Assembly: GCA_900617975.1 (NCBI GenBank)
Contig: UZAE01000840.1
Span: forward strand, 1-17,681
Length of the DNA: 17,681 nucleotides
From: Rodentolepis nana
Taxonomy: Eukaryota > Platyhelminthes > Cestoda > Cyclophyllidea > Hymenolepididae
Reading direction: 5' to 3'
Of this stretch, positions 1 through 10,552 are shown piece after piece. The translations under genes and the position numbers were made by a program. The first letter of the stretch is position 1. The number at the start of each line of letters is the position of its first letter. The notes beneath the pieces are model-generated. The model was not told the DNA's origin. It saw only the letters and a list, made by a program, of their open reading frames with translations, and did not search any database.

Positions 1-1243
1 AAAGAAGTTAGCTATTTCGGAGTCGGTGGTTAACAATTTGCTGTTTAAGCGTATTGGTTCTTTCTTGGGTCTTTCCTTGTTGTTTTGGAGGTTACCTAGG
101 AATTTGAAAGTGCGTTGGCTATCACTTTGATAGTTGATATTTGAGATGAACCTGTCGAAGGAAGTGCGTTTATCTTGTAAGATGGCTTGCATTAGGACAG
201 CTGATTGTCGTCTCCAGGCTTGTACGTCTTTCGTTCTTCCAGTCTGATCAGCAGTGTTGCGAAGGGCGTCTCTTTTTCTTTTCAGTTCCTCAAGGTGTTT
301 AAACCAAAACACTCGACAGTGTCTAGTTTTGCCTCGGGGAATAGTTTTCTTTGCACATCTGATCATAATATTCGTGATAGCAGTGCAAAGTTTGTCAGGA
401 TGTTGGTTGAAGTTTAGAGGACTTGTGTGAATTTCATTCCCTTAAAGGTTTGTGAATCTAGGCCAGTCAGCCTTCTTGAAGTTCCATGATAGCTTATTTG
501 GCACTTTCCTTGTCATGCTTTCGCTGCCGATGGTAATACTAGTAATGACTGGTTTGTGACCAGAACCAGGATCGTCAATTATTTTGCGACGTGTATGCTC
601 GCTGATGTCGCTTGAAACCAGGAGTAAGTCAGGAGTTGTTCTGGTTCCATTGTAGTGCTAATATGTAGCCGGATCCTCAATGCTGTAAATAAGCTCCAGA
701 GGGTTGCTGTTTAGAATGTCTTCGATTTCCTTTCCAGCTATGTTTGTATCCTTGTAGCCCCATCTGGTGGAATGGGCGTTGAAGTCTCCTAATACTACAG
801 TTTTGTGTGAGATGATCAGAAAATCAAAGTTGGGACTATTCTGGGGTGGATCATAGACTGCATATATCTTGATGTGTTTTGACATTTTCGAACACTTAAT
901 CTGATTATTTCGCATATGTCTTGCATCGAGTCCATACTCTTGATTAGATAGTAATGTGATGTAAGGCCTTCTTTTACTCCAGTCAAAATTCCACTTACAA
1001 CTTGCCGGTATTTGGGTAGAAGGTACAGGGTGTAACCTGGGAATGGTAGTAGTTCAGTTTGCAATCTGAAATGTTAGCTTCCATAATTGTGAAAATGTCT
1101 ACATCATAGGTTTGTAGGAGTTTCTGGACTTGGATCTTTTTGTCCTGTGACATCCCTCCGGCATTCCACTGGAGGATCTGAAGACGTTGTGATTCGCCCT
1201 GACGAGGGCGATTTCTCTCACAGCCTTGTTTCAAGCTAATCAT
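1..1243 (-). pseudogene. LINE polyprotein, endonuclease domain and pre-RT linker, frameshifted
   Basis: This encoded the endonuclease/reverse-transcriptase polyprotein that nicks target DNA and primes cDNA synthesis. I chose the ATG at 1243-1241; an in-frame reading continues upstream, but that is leader shared with the short repeats. Visible endonuclease motifs, in order, are LQWNAGG (about 1153-1175, metal-binding Asn), MEAN (about 1070-1084, catalytic Glu), VVLGDFNAHS (about 770-800) and SGHKPV (about 547-566, catalytic His). The frame changes twice: between about 1040 and 1060, and between about 875 and 895. In the last frame TAG at 660-658 and TAA at 444-442 interrupt the protein. After that the frame is open to base 1 and encodes a Lys/Arg-rich linker typical of the segment before the reverse transcriptase. 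All catalytic residues survive, so decay is recent to moderate. It is not functional as read. Confidence 0.9.
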
Positions 1244-1344
1244 AATAATAGAAGTCAAATAAAATGCCGAGTGATAGACTTTTTGCCGTACAAAGATACA
1301 TTGTCCAGGGTGCACCACGTAGAAGTAAGTCAATCGCGCACCCC
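1244..1344 (-). promoter_or_regulatory. LINE 5' leader (5' UTR, likely internal promoter region)
   Basis: About 100 nt lie between the element's 5' end and the first endonuclease ATG. The segment aligns along its length with the first ~110 nt of the short retroposons. Shared blocks are the ggggtg start, gacttac, gtggtgcaccctgg, tacggcaaaa and an imperfect cggca...gactt block just before the ATG. Elements of this kind usually carry an internal promoter at the 5' end. Keeping this segment in the short copies fits a role in transcription or in RNA handling, but no promoter motif was identified with confidence. The opposite strand holds a consensus-like splice donor (GTAAGT at 1325-1330). Confidence 0.7.
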
Positions 1345-2628
1345 AGAATTAAAAATTATTGTTTGCTTATTTTAAGTGTTTGTAAGATGGTTCGAATCGC
1401 AACTTTGGAGAAGAAACGAATTAATACAACATTTTTCAACTTAGTAAATATTAAATATAATTTTAAAATTGAAGACACTGTTATGCAAACATTTTAGAAT
1501 CAGTATTGAGTCAAAAAACTTAACTTTTTTTCTCTATTCTGATCTACCTGTTGCTTTAAAAATTATAGATATAAATATATTCGCAGTATGGGTTTGTTGA
1601 ATCAATGAGTTAATTAGCAAGGCATGATTATTATTTTATATTTTCCTACCAGTTTATAAGAGACTAGATGTATTTTAGAGATTGAGTCACGAATTATGTA
1701 TGTTAAATAAGAAATCATTACTCATCTAAGCAATACTGAGACTTTGGGTAGTAAATGACTTAGCCCCAAATACAAAAATAAAAATTCAATTCTTATTTTA
1801 AATTGTTACGAAACTAATTTTACAGAAATACTTGATTTAAAAAATGAAACCCTCATATTTCCAGTACTATGTAAATGCCAGGAACAAGTGCCAAAGCGTT
1901 AAAAGTACTTTGAACGTCATTTCAAATTGTTGTGCTGAAAAACATCGTATTTTAGATTAAATACCAGATAAGATGATTTACTCCTTTCAAAAAGTTCAAA
2001 CCGTCATCGTAACAAACTATTTTATCTTTGATTTAATCAGAGTTTATTATAAGATATATATGCAAATTTTGTAATCAGAAGGTGCTGAAACCGGTTAACC
2101 AAAAGTACAGTAAATGAAGAATTTGGAAAGGAGAGATTGTCAGTCGTATTAAAATATTAAAGATGAATAAGCAAAAGAGTAAAAAGGCATTTTAAATTTA
2201 TTTGATTAACGCCCAATTAGTCGGCAGAGACAGCAGTTCTTTCTTTTAAGATCGAACGAATGCAATTGTGTTATCGACCGTTTATTTTTCGCCATTGATT
2301 CATATCAGATGAAGTACCTTAAGTGCGAAATAGGTTCCAATATGCTCATAAATTAAAACGGATTATAAGCGAATACTCTAAATTATTTTGACTGTGATCG
2401 TCAAAATTTGAATATTTTAGGAAATTTCATGCTGCATTTATTTAAACATGAACATCATGAGATTTACAACGCTTATAGTGAGGAAAGACAAAATTTACTT
2501 CTACGAATGATTTTTTAAATTGGCTTAAATATTGGTGGTTTTTCTTTTTTACACTCTTTTATAACTTATAAGTATTTTAGTTTTATGATGTACCATGATC
2601 GATTTTGTAAAAGTATTTTTGTTCCTTT
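1345..2628. other. AT-rich intergenic DNA, nothing recognised
   Basis: AT-rich sequence between the LINE 5' end and the first short retroposon. It has no long open frame, no tRNA fold and no terminal repeats that I can see. A B-box-like ggttcgaatcg at 1389-1399 has no partner A box and no acceptor stem around it. The plus-strand frame that starts inside the LINE and runs past its end is antisense to the LINE and not a gene. Confidence 0.6.
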
Positions 2629-2640
2629 ATATTTAAGCCT

Positions 2641-2933
2641 GAGGCGTACGGTAGACTTACCTTTACGACAAATAACGTCTATAAACTTCCAGTTGACTTC
2701 TTACTTCAAACTAAATAGCCGGACTGCAAGTCATATTCGACTACTTCGCGGTACTAACCTTACCTTACCTTTTTAATACCTTTGTGACTGTCTCTATTAT
2801 ATCTCTAAATTATTATTCCGTTCCCCCCTCCTTCGAATTTTTGTGACTTTTATGTTCCTTCCTTCTGTGAAGCCCAAAGTCAATTGAAGAGCTAATGCTA
2901 ACAAGCCCAAAGCCTGCTACCTAATATAAATAA
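2641..2933 (+). mobile_element. Short non-autonomous retroposon, copy A (diverged)
   Basis: This copy is flanked by a perfect 12-bp direct repeat, atatttaagcct, at 2629-2640 and 2934-2945. That is the expected trace of target-primed reverse transcription. It has the family's order of parts: a 5' box (gtagacttacc), a middle with catattcgactacttc and a pyrimidine-rich run, and a 3' box (gtgaagcccaaagtca...gctaatg...cctg) ending in a TAA-type tail. It lacks about 35 nt of the 5' box, including the gtggtgcaccctgg block, and carries many substitutions. It therefore appears older than the copy at 3585. There is no coding capacity. Confidence 0.9.
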
Positions 2934-2945
2934 ATATTTAAGCCT

Positions 2946-3571
2946 AAAACGCCTGTGCGGTAATAACGGCGATATTGCATTGTACATATGGACTCAACTA
3001 TCTCGCAACAATTTCAATAGCTGAAGGATAGCCGACATCGTATTGTGAATAAATTAGTGCTATCTTTTAGAAATAACCAAAAATTAGTAAATTTTATTTG
3101 CCAGATTTTGATTACAAACAAATAGAATATAATTACGTCGTACAAATATCTGCCTTTAGCCAATAAATTTTCAGGCGAGAGTGCCCAAACAATTTCTAAC
3201 CAGCCAATTGCCCAGAACGCAAATAGAAATTCATTGAACCATGGCACACACACACTGTCAAGTTAATGTACAGACGCCCTCAAGCGTGAAATATGGAATG
3301 TCATTTATCTCCAGTGAAATTCGTCACCTTCATGGTTTTGAAAATGAGTATCTTTCTTAAAAATTAAAAATCTTTACAGCATATTACGATTGACTCCTGT
3401 TTTTATTAAGTAAAAAAATAATTTTTTCATAATTCTTTCGAACAATGTTTCACTTTGATATTACTCAGATTTATTTCACTAAAATGCAAGTAATGGCTTT
3501 CTCATTAACAAAGTCAAACTAAGTAATTCATTTTGCAAATTGTATTAAAAAATTTATTTGTTGGATGCACT
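2946..3571. other. AT-rich spacer, nothing recognised
   Basis: AT-rich sequence between two retroposon copies. A minus-strand open frame of about 80 codons (3014-3253) has no domain, signal peptide or neighbouring exon signals that I can recognise, and is taken as chance. Confidence 0.55.
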
Positions 3572-3584
3572 ATTTATTCTGAAC

Positions 3585-3885
3585 ATGGGGTGTGCGATAG
3601 ACTTACCTCCAAGTGGTGCACCCTGGGCAACGTATATTAATACGGCAAAAAAGTCCATTAACCGGCAGTTTACTTCTGACTTGAAAGTGCCATGATCCCA
3701 CTGTATGTCATATTCGACTACTTCCACAGTACTCATCTCACTTTTTTCTTACCTTCGTCTTTGAAACACTCTTCTGTTCCCCCTCTCTCGTCTTTCTTTC
3801 ACTTTGATGTACCTCCCCTTCTGTGAAGCCTGAAGTCAGCTAAAGGGCTAATGATGACCATCAAGACGCCTGTCATTTGATATAA
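3585..3885 (+). mobile_element. Short non-autonomous retroposon, copy B (best preserved)
   Basis: This copy of about 301 bp is flanked by a perfect 13-bp direct repeat, atttattctgaac, at 3572-3584 and 3886-3898. Its first ~110 nt match the LINE leader at 1344-1244. The match covers ggggtgtgcgatagactt, gtggtgcaccctgg, tacggcaaaa and ends near an ATG at 3692-3694 that aligns with the LINE start codon. The middle is a different, pyrimidine-rich sequence with a C/T run near 3780. The last ~65 nt (gaagcctgaagtcagc to tcatttgatataaa) form the 3' box found in all copies. Known LINE biology suggests the 3' box is what the LINE enzyme recognises. That the 3' box came from this LINE is inference, because its 3' end is outside the window. 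Confidence 0.93.
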
Positions 3886-3898
3886 ATTTATTCTGAAC

Positions 3899-4698
3899 GA
3901 GTTTTTAACAGTGTTCCTGCTTTTGCAAATGTATTAGTAAATTTAAAAAAAATTACTAAATTTTCAAATCATCATATATTGGAATAAACATTCATTCACT
4001 ATTGGTGAAATTTAAATTATTGTTGCATTTTTAGCAATTGAAATAAAGAATGAAATTACCAATTAATATTCAAGGTGTTTGAGAATAATTTTAAGAATCG
4101 ATAATTATTACTTATTATTGCAAACGAGACAGGATGGCATATTCATTGAAACGATGACTTTTATTATGATGATTCGCAATGGCCATTCAAGTTTTCAACT
4201 GAAAGTAGTGTTGAAGTACTCTATAATTGCATATCTGACTATGTCGCCACAATTGAATTCATATTTCATCGAGATTCATGAAAATTGCCTAGATAAATAT
4301 TTCTCTATTTTCATTTATTGGGCCATCGACGAGACTAAAATCTCAAGGAAAGGACAAGGATATTTCATAACAAAGGCTAAACGCATCTAAACGAAAAGAA
4401 ATGCGCTGATAAAGCATAATGAATGCGATCCGATTAGAAGACGTCATACCAAGCTAAAAAACATACTCGACAGAATAGCACAAGTCATAGCTTTTTTAGG
4501 GCTGAGAGGATACACCTCGGGTCCTATAGCTTAAATTTACTCAAAAATGCAATTTTCGTGGAGATGCGTTTTGCTTTAGGTATATTCCAATAACTAGACG
4601 AAATTGCAGAATATAGTATTAGTTAAGATCTTGGCAACTATCTGAAACCCGGTGTTCCCATCCACGTTACCATTTATTGAACTTATTGCTATTTTAAG
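3899..4698. other. AT-rich spacer, nothing recognised
   Basis: AT-rich DNA between copies B and C. A plus-strand frame near 4079-4390 of about 100 codons has no ordinary ATG at its 5' end as written, no recognisable domain and a base composition like its surroundings. I treat it as chance. Confidence 0.55.
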
Positions 4699-4710
4699 AT
4701 CTGGTTCTTT

Positions 4711-5033
4711 GGAGTATGTGATAAACATACCTCCACGTAGTTCACCCTTGGCAACGTACACTCATACGGCAAAAGTCTATTAACCGGCAGTTGATTTCTC
4801 ACTTTAAACTGCCATGACCCTATTGTATGTCACATTCGACCACTTCAACAGAACTTACCTTACCTTTTCTCTGCCTTTGTGCCTGTCTCTTTTACATCTG
4901 TGAATCATTATTTTGCTCTCCTCTCGACTCTTCGTCACTTTGATGTTACTCCTCCTCTCTGTAAAATATGAAGTCAGGTATAGGAATTATGATGACTATC
5001 AAAACGCCTGCCATTCGAAATAACTAAATAAAT
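4711..5033 (+). mobile_element. Short non-autonomous retroposon, copy C
   Basis: This copy of about 323 bp is flanked by a 12-bp direct repeat with one mismatch: atctggttcttt at 4699-4710 and atcttgttcttt at 5034-5045. All blocks are present. They are a decayed start (ggagtatgtgata), the leader block to tacggcaaaagtctattaaccggcag, an ATG at 4814-4816 aligned with the LINE start codon, the pyrimidine-rich middle (about 4855-4950) and the 3' box ending in aaataactaaataaat. It lies on the same strand as the other short copies and opposite to the LINE fragment. Confidence 0.9.
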
Positions 5034-5045
5034 ATCTTGTTCTTT

Positions 5046-5365
5046 TGAACAATGTTTTTTCTTAATTATATTAATGTGGATATCGTATATAGTATAAGCC
5101 AAAATGACCGAGACCAATGAATGATGTTTAAAGTAAGGCAACTATTTGCTTAGATTGAATATATGGCTTTATATAATGAAGCATTTACGATTTTATATTA
5201 CATTTTTTCAATATATATTCATAAGTATACGCTGTGAAGTGCAAAACAATGAAGGATACTCATAAACACTGTCATTTATTGCAAAGCCTTGACAAATAAA
5301 AAATTCTGTATTTCATAGTTAGCCAATATTGGTTATCAAACAAGATTTGGGCTTTCAAATTTTTT
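5046..5365. other. AT-rich spacer, nothing recognised
   Basis: AT-rich DNA between copy C and the palindrome. It opens with a short inverted repeat (ttgttc/gaacaa, 5037-5052) that overlaps the target-site duplication of copy C. Nothing else stands out. Confidence 0.5.
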
Positions 5366-5400
5366 GCTTGTTCCTAAAAAATCATTTTTTAGGAACAAGC
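5366..5400. repeat. Perfect 35-bp palindrome (17-bp arms, 1-nt centre)
   Basis: The arm gcttgttcctaaaaaat (5366-5382) is followed by a single c (5383) and the exact reverse complement (5384-5400). The match ends abruptly at both sides. The two arms almost touch, so RNA from either strand would form a very tight stem and the DNA could extrude as a cruciform. A run of this length with a near-zero spacer is not expected by chance, even at this AT content. It may be a recent inverted duplication or the collapsed remains of a foldback element. No larger terminal repeats were seen around it. Confidence 0.9.
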
Positions 5401-7043
5401 GACAATTATGATTGCAATGGAGAAATAAAACACCGTCGCAATAATAAATTAATTGGTTTGGCAGTTGTCACTTAACTGCAATATAATCATGTGCAACCTC
5501 TATTGCTAGAAACTCTTGGAATAAAGTTGCGAATAAATATTATCCGATCCATGATGATAAACTTTTTATTGGTCATTCTATGGAGTTCTTGAATGTAGTC
5601 TCTTTCTACAAAATCCTTCTTTGGTTATTATTTTGTTTAATTAGTTCTTTACCCTTGTTTATTTAATTAAATTTGTCAAGTTAAAATCTTGATTGCGTAG
5701 GTGTAAGGTATTTTACTTACATCAATTAATGAAAGTTATTTATATTGGCAAAACTATCTAGAAGTATCAAATCTTATTAAACTGGTATTTTAGAGTGAAA
5801 GTTGACTGCAAAACAGTGGAAGAACGGACGAAAATTCATGTTAACCTTATCTATTTATCTTGTTTTAAAACTAAACAGGAAAAATAACGCATAAATCACT
5901 ATTGTACAGTATTTTTAGACCTATTTAATGAATTAAGAAAAAGAAACCTAATTTTAAAAAAAGATCTTCTTTTTATTTGTAACTGCTTTGATAACAGTGA
6001 AATTTAACAAGGTAATTGAGCTACCACTAATTTTATACCTGAAAACAATTAGCCACTTCGGTATTTCCGTTCTTCTCTCATAAATATACCCTTAAATTAA
6101 CCTTAAACAAACTAAATGAATTCCAATTTCAATTAACTTGAGAAGTCCTCTTCATCCCACTAAAAGAAAAAATGGGATAAATTGAAGCTTTAAGAGAAAA
6201 GGGCGAACGATCGGATAGCTTTTACCGTACTAGAAAAAATTAAATTTATTTTCTTTGAGTTTTCCAAATTTAGAAAATAAGGTTAGATAAATTCTCCACA
6301 AAATTGTCGCAGTTAAAGTAAATCCAAATAACGCATTTGTACAAAATGCTAAAAATATTTCACACCTATGCTCTAACTGTCTAAGTAACCTAAAATTAAA
6401 TAAACCATTAAAACGATTTTCCAGTCAATTTATATTAAAAAATATATAGAAAGTGTGATTTAACAAAAATTCAAAGAAATGAAAATTGAGCCCAGAGTTT
6501 TTTTCAAGATTCAAAGGCTCGATTACTAAAGTTAGGATTTTAAATGTCAATTCATGTCAATTAAACAAGCAGATTCTTATCTAATATATATCAACAGCCT
6601 GCAAGAAAATTTCATTTCTTGTTCTTAAAGGAATCAAAATAGCTAAAATATAACAATTTAAGTCTATCGCAGACCTACTTCTGAGAGATCAGAATATGTA
6701 GCAATTTCACATAAATTCTCGTGGAAGAATCCCACTTTAAGTACAAGAATCCAAACCCATTTACATAAGGTCAGCTATAATTAATACTGGAAATTAATGT
6801 CCCTCCTATGCGACATCAGATGACTTATGTGAGTCAATACCGATACAACCATTTATTGTCAACAATTTGTTGCTTTGCAAGACGCAGAGTATAAATGCGA
6901 ATACATCAACGCTATGCGTGGATTTTACTGAAGATTTAGTTAAAATGCTTATATAAATCATTGATTGAGTGAAGACGACAGGAAATAAAATACCCCTGCA
7001 ATTTCTTTGTGAATGAAGCAATTCCTATGCTGTAAAATATTTG
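5401..7043. other. AT-rich intergenic DNA, nothing recognised
   Basis: Long AT-rich stretch with many homopolymer A and T runs, for example around 5940-5970 and 6220-6480. No open frame here shows a recognisable domain. A minus-strand frame of about 70 codons at 6806-7021 has no family resemblance that I can name. Confidence 0.55.
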
Positions 7044-7193
7044 TCATAAAAACCCAACAAACAACAGCACACAGAGTGCCACTAAAGAAAAAACCATAGG
7101 GCCCTCCATGGTGCCTATTTTGCTTGACGCGAAAAAGGAGTCACATTTCTCAGTATACGAGCATTTCGGACAGAAGATGAAAGTTTTGATCAT
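7044..7193 (-). CDS. Weak candidate small ORF with a signal-peptide-like C-terminal half
   Basis: This is a 49-codon frame, from ATG at 7193-7191 to TGA at 7046-7044. An in-frame second ATG at 7109-7107 sits in a strong start context (caccATGG). From there it encodes MEGPMVFSLVALCVLLFVGF, which looks like a signal peptide or single membrane segment. The upstream part has a CPKC motif and a further Cys. Two readings are possible: a short membrane-tailed peptide, or a first coding exon for a secreted protein whose remaining exons lie further left. Against the exon reading, only weak GT sites follow the hydrophobic stretch and no acceptor or second exon was found. Additional short upstream ATGs also count against it. 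No family is recognised, and chance remains quite possible. Confidence 0.22.
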   Translation of the reverse strand: MIKTFIFCPKCSYTEKCDSFFASSKIGTMEGPMVFSLVALCVLLFVGFL

Positions 7194-7234
7194 TGCATAT
7201 TAAACCCATTTCTCCAGTTTTTAGCTACAACGAG

Positions 7235-7270
7235 AAATTGACATACACGAGAATTCGGGAAAAATATAAA
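7235..7270 (-). promoter_or_regulatory. Possible TATA/initiator core promoter
   Basis: On the minus strand a TATATT-type box (7268-7263) is followed at the usual distance by tcaattt (7241-7235). Its A at 7239 lies 29 nt downstream of the first T of the TATA box. This matches the usual arthropod TATA-initiator spacing and points toward the small ORF at 7193-7044. TATA-like strings are common in DNA this AT-rich, so the support is weak. Confidence 0.2.
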
Positions 7271-8918
7271 GAAATGAGCCTCGTATCATAACACAAATAT
7301 TATTAACGAAGATATGACTTGAAATTTTATGAAACGATAAATGTTGCTGTAAGGACTGTGAATATAGGCTGTAGGAGACACATCTGTGGACCTTGAAAAA
7401 ATGCAACAATTACATGAAGTGGTTAAAGGTTAATTTGTTTTCTATGTCAAGAGTAGAGTCAAGAAAACATGTTGTTTATAGGCATTCCTAAATGAAACCT
7501 ATGTATCCCATAAATAGATATTGAAATAGCATTCAGACCATATAAAAGCAAAAAAGTACACGAGGTGGCAAAACATAGAAGATTATTGAATATTGATTCA
7601 AAAAACTCAGAGCAATTTTTATAATTGTATCTCTATTATAGGCAAATTCGAAATTAAAAAAAATTGAATATTCATCCCGTCGCATTAGATAAATAAAAGT
7701 TGGAGACATATGTTACCTGAAGTGAGTATAAATATTTTCGAAATGCCTAGGAATGCGACCGCGATATGAATAAACCCATAATAGCTAAAAAATGAAAGTG
7801 ATAAATGTAAAACTCTGGTGCCAATGATTTATGTTCAGAATCTATTGAGTGAAACAGTACATTAATGGTTATATACAATCGATGGGATGACCGAATCTCC
7901 ATACCCCGATCCAGGATATAGACAAAATTAATAATCTTCTACAAATGCATTGGATCAAGAACTAACCCGATTAACTACTAATTCCATCAACATGGTGTAG
8001 AAATATTATTCACAAATGTCTGTGAAAGTATTAATCTGTATGTATATGATTATCAGACAATAAAGATGTATTTCGTGCTAGAGTATAAACGTACAGGCTG
8101 TCACTATTTAAGAACAGTAATACAGGAAGCTAACGATTGTCCATGTGGGACAGTTCTTTCCTTTGTTAACATAGGAAAGACCTTTAACTAAATCACATTT
8201 ACCCTAATTTAATAAGATACTGTAAGCCTAGGCGTTCCGAAATATTTTCAGCAACAAGAGGTCACAAAAGGTTAAGGGAAAGCTATAGTGAAGTATTGTC
8301 TAAGCAGAGAATTGCACGATAAAAATTTATAATGGTCTTCACATTCTTTACTATTGCTTTTTAACCTATATTCAGACAAAATTCGATGAAATTCAGAACC
8401 TGAAAATCTACAGGAACTAGTGAAAAACAGTGGTTGATAGATGAACCAGATGTATCCAATGAGTTCCGAAAAAAATGTTGGTTTTCTCTTAATAGATAAA
8501 GTTTATTATAGCAAAGTAAGAGCAATTCAAGAATTAGCTCATTTAAAGCGTTTGAAGCCAGTACATTAAAAGCAAATATTCTTAAGTGGAAACGGAAATT
8601 TATCTGAGTTACCATAAAAATAATAGGAAAAACTTTCGTTTCCTTGTTGAGAAGGTCTGCTTGAAATGGCGATAATACCCAAATACTTTTCTAGATGTCC
8701 TGATCAAAGTTATTGAAAATGATTAAGTTTATTAATTAAAATTCTGACAGAGACGCTTACATGTATTTAAAATGCAGATGGTTCATTTGAAAAAGGATGC
8801 GCTTTTGAAGCAGAATTTAAAAACATTTCCAAGGATACTCAAAGACTGAAATGAAAACGACGTTCGTGAGAATAACAAAACTATTTGCATAAACATCTAC
8901 ATTTCGCAAACGTATTGG

Positions 8919-8942
8919 AAATGATAAAACAAATGATAAAAC
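8919..8942. repeat. 12-bp tandem duplication
   Basis: Two exact, adjacent copies of aaatgataaaac. This is the usual product of replication slippage, and nothing suggests a function. Confidence 0.85.
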
Positions 8943-9893
8943 ACAAGCAAATAGACCATCACCGATACATAAAACATTCACAAACTAAAATATTTCTTCC
9001 TTAGTTGCTAGCTTCTGCGAGAGCCATGCAAAACAAGGTGTTTCCAACTTCATTTTGGAGCAGGATACTTGGAATTTTAATGTAACAATAATAATTAATA
9101 TTTAAAATCTATGAAAGTAAACTAAAATACAGATGGCTTGTTCATTTAAAAATTCTTGACAGCTTAAATCGCTTCTATCATCACTGTAATCGGAACATCA
9201 GCACGTTTCTTTTTTACCGTAAAAATATTGAAAATTTCTCATTAAATGGTAGAAATATTTTTAACATGAAGTAGAAAAAACATTGCTATGTACTTTGCTG
9301 CAGAAAAAGTAGCGATTTTTTCAAAATTCTGAAAATAACCAAATCTTTAGATGAATCATGTAAAATGGAAGGCCCAAATAACATTCAGTAATATTTGAAT
9401 ATTAATTACTCCACCTTATTTGAAGCTTAAAAGCAACTAGTTCTGCCCTTTTTTTCATTGGCTAACAAATATTTATCAAAAATGCCTATTTAAATCAGTG
9501 GATGATAGCTTGATATCTTGTTTTCTGAATGAAAATTAAGAAAGATCCACTCTGTTTCAGTATTTTTACAAATTTAAAATTTTTCAATGCGTTTTATTTT
9601 TATTTCAGATAGGTTGAGACTTCGTACATTCTTATATTTATAGCATCACAATGAATCATTAAGGCTCAAGTAATGTGGTTGACAGTGATTTGTTTAATAA
9701 TTATTTGCAATGTTAATGTAGAATTGCTAGGTCGCCAAATAGCAAATGCGTAGAAAATAACTCAACACTCAGGTACATCGAATTTCTCCACACCCACTAT
9801 TATTTCCAATTAACAATCTCTCTGCATTGATAGGGTTATATAGCAGTTAACGGTACAACCATGAAACGCCGTAACAGTTAATGTTGTTAGCTT

Positions 9894-9913
9894 CGTCTTG
9901 TGTCGTCTTGTGT
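9894..9913. repeat. 10-bp tandem duplication
   Basis: Two exact, adjacent copies of cgtcttgtgt. It is probably slippage. Confidence 0.85.
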
Positions 9914-10552
9914 ATGTTAAGCAGAGGAATAATCCATTCAAAACATTAGGAGATAAAAATGTGGATGAATCACCTTTAAGATGCAACAATGGATTAATGG
10001 TTCGTGTGACATGCAATGCATGGAATAATTTTCTCGACAGCAGTTAGACGTAAAGTATCACATTAAAATTTTGAAGGGAACCAAATAGTTTATTCAGAGT
10101 CAATATTTGTATACTTTTACAAATTCCTATGCTTCTTTATAGGAAACATTTTACTTTGTTTTAGACTTAGTAACGCCATATATAAAAACAAAATGCAACT
10201 ATTTTAAATGTTTTAACGGTTTTGAGCCACTGATTTACTCTTTGCATCAACTAAAAATATTAATTTTTTTAAACCCAGTTCAATAAAACTTTGTAATAAG
10301 AGGCCAATTTTAAGAAAAGAGTAAGACCAACAACAACCTTCTTTAATCCTCATTATATCCTAAATTTACTCATAAAATTACAAGGTTTATTGTGAATAGA
10401 TCCATGCAATTTATAAACAATACCTTTACAAGATCCCATGTACCTTGTAAGTAAAATTTATGTTAATTTTAGAGGCCTTATATGCGTGCGACAAGAATGC
10501 AAAGCTCGTAAAAAATAATTCGGGTAAATTATAAAACAAGTTAAGGAAAGAT

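Larger units (their letters stand above)
1..1344 (-). mobile_element. 5' part of a jockey-like non-LTR retrotransposon (LINE)
   Basis: On the minus strand this reads as the beginning of a non-LTR retrotransposon. It starts with a leader of about 100 nt (1344 down to 1244), then an endonuclease domain, then the charged linker that precedes a reverse transcriptase. The reverse transcriptase itself would lie beyond the left edge of the window. The 5' boundary is set at 1344 because the first bases (ggggtgcgcg on the minus strand) match the first bases of the short repeats at 3585 and 15008. Beyond 1344 the similarity stops and unrelated AT-rich DNA begins. No gag-like ORF1 lies between leader and endonuclease. 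The 3' end and target-site duplication cannot be seen. Clade placement (Jockey superfamily) rests on the look of the endonuclease motifs and linker, not on a search. Confidence 0.92.
7271..10552. other. Long AT-rich intergenic stretch, nothing recognised
   Basis: More than 3 kb without a supportable gene. Short frames on the minus strand near 7221-7409, 8361-8615 and 9810-10016 show no domain, no codon character distinct from the background and no convincing splice signals. Small tandem duplications occur at 8919-8942 (aaatgataaaac twice) and 9894-9913 (cgtcttgtgt twice). No transposase, tRNA or large inverted repeat was seen. Confidence 0.55.

Noticed and set aside
1389..1399. B-box-like ggttcgaatcg, considered as a tRNA or SINE
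   Set aside because: There is no A box upstream at the right distance and no acceptor or T-stem pairing around it.
1264..1497. Plus-strand frame of 77 codons
   Set aside because: It starts antisense within the LINE leader and runs into AT-rich flank. Nothing supports coding.
3554..3736. Minus-strand frame of about 60 codons
   Set aside because: It is the antisense of the 5' box of copy B plus its flank. It is a repeat shadow.
4079..4390. Plus-strand frame of about 100 codons
   Set aside because: It has no recognisable domain, background-like composition, and no splice or promoter signals that fit it.
6806..7021. Minus-strand frame considered as a second exon for the small ORF at 7044-7193
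   Set aside because: No acceptor site with a pyrimidine tract in a fitting phase was seen, and the sequence lacks a secreted-peptide pattern.
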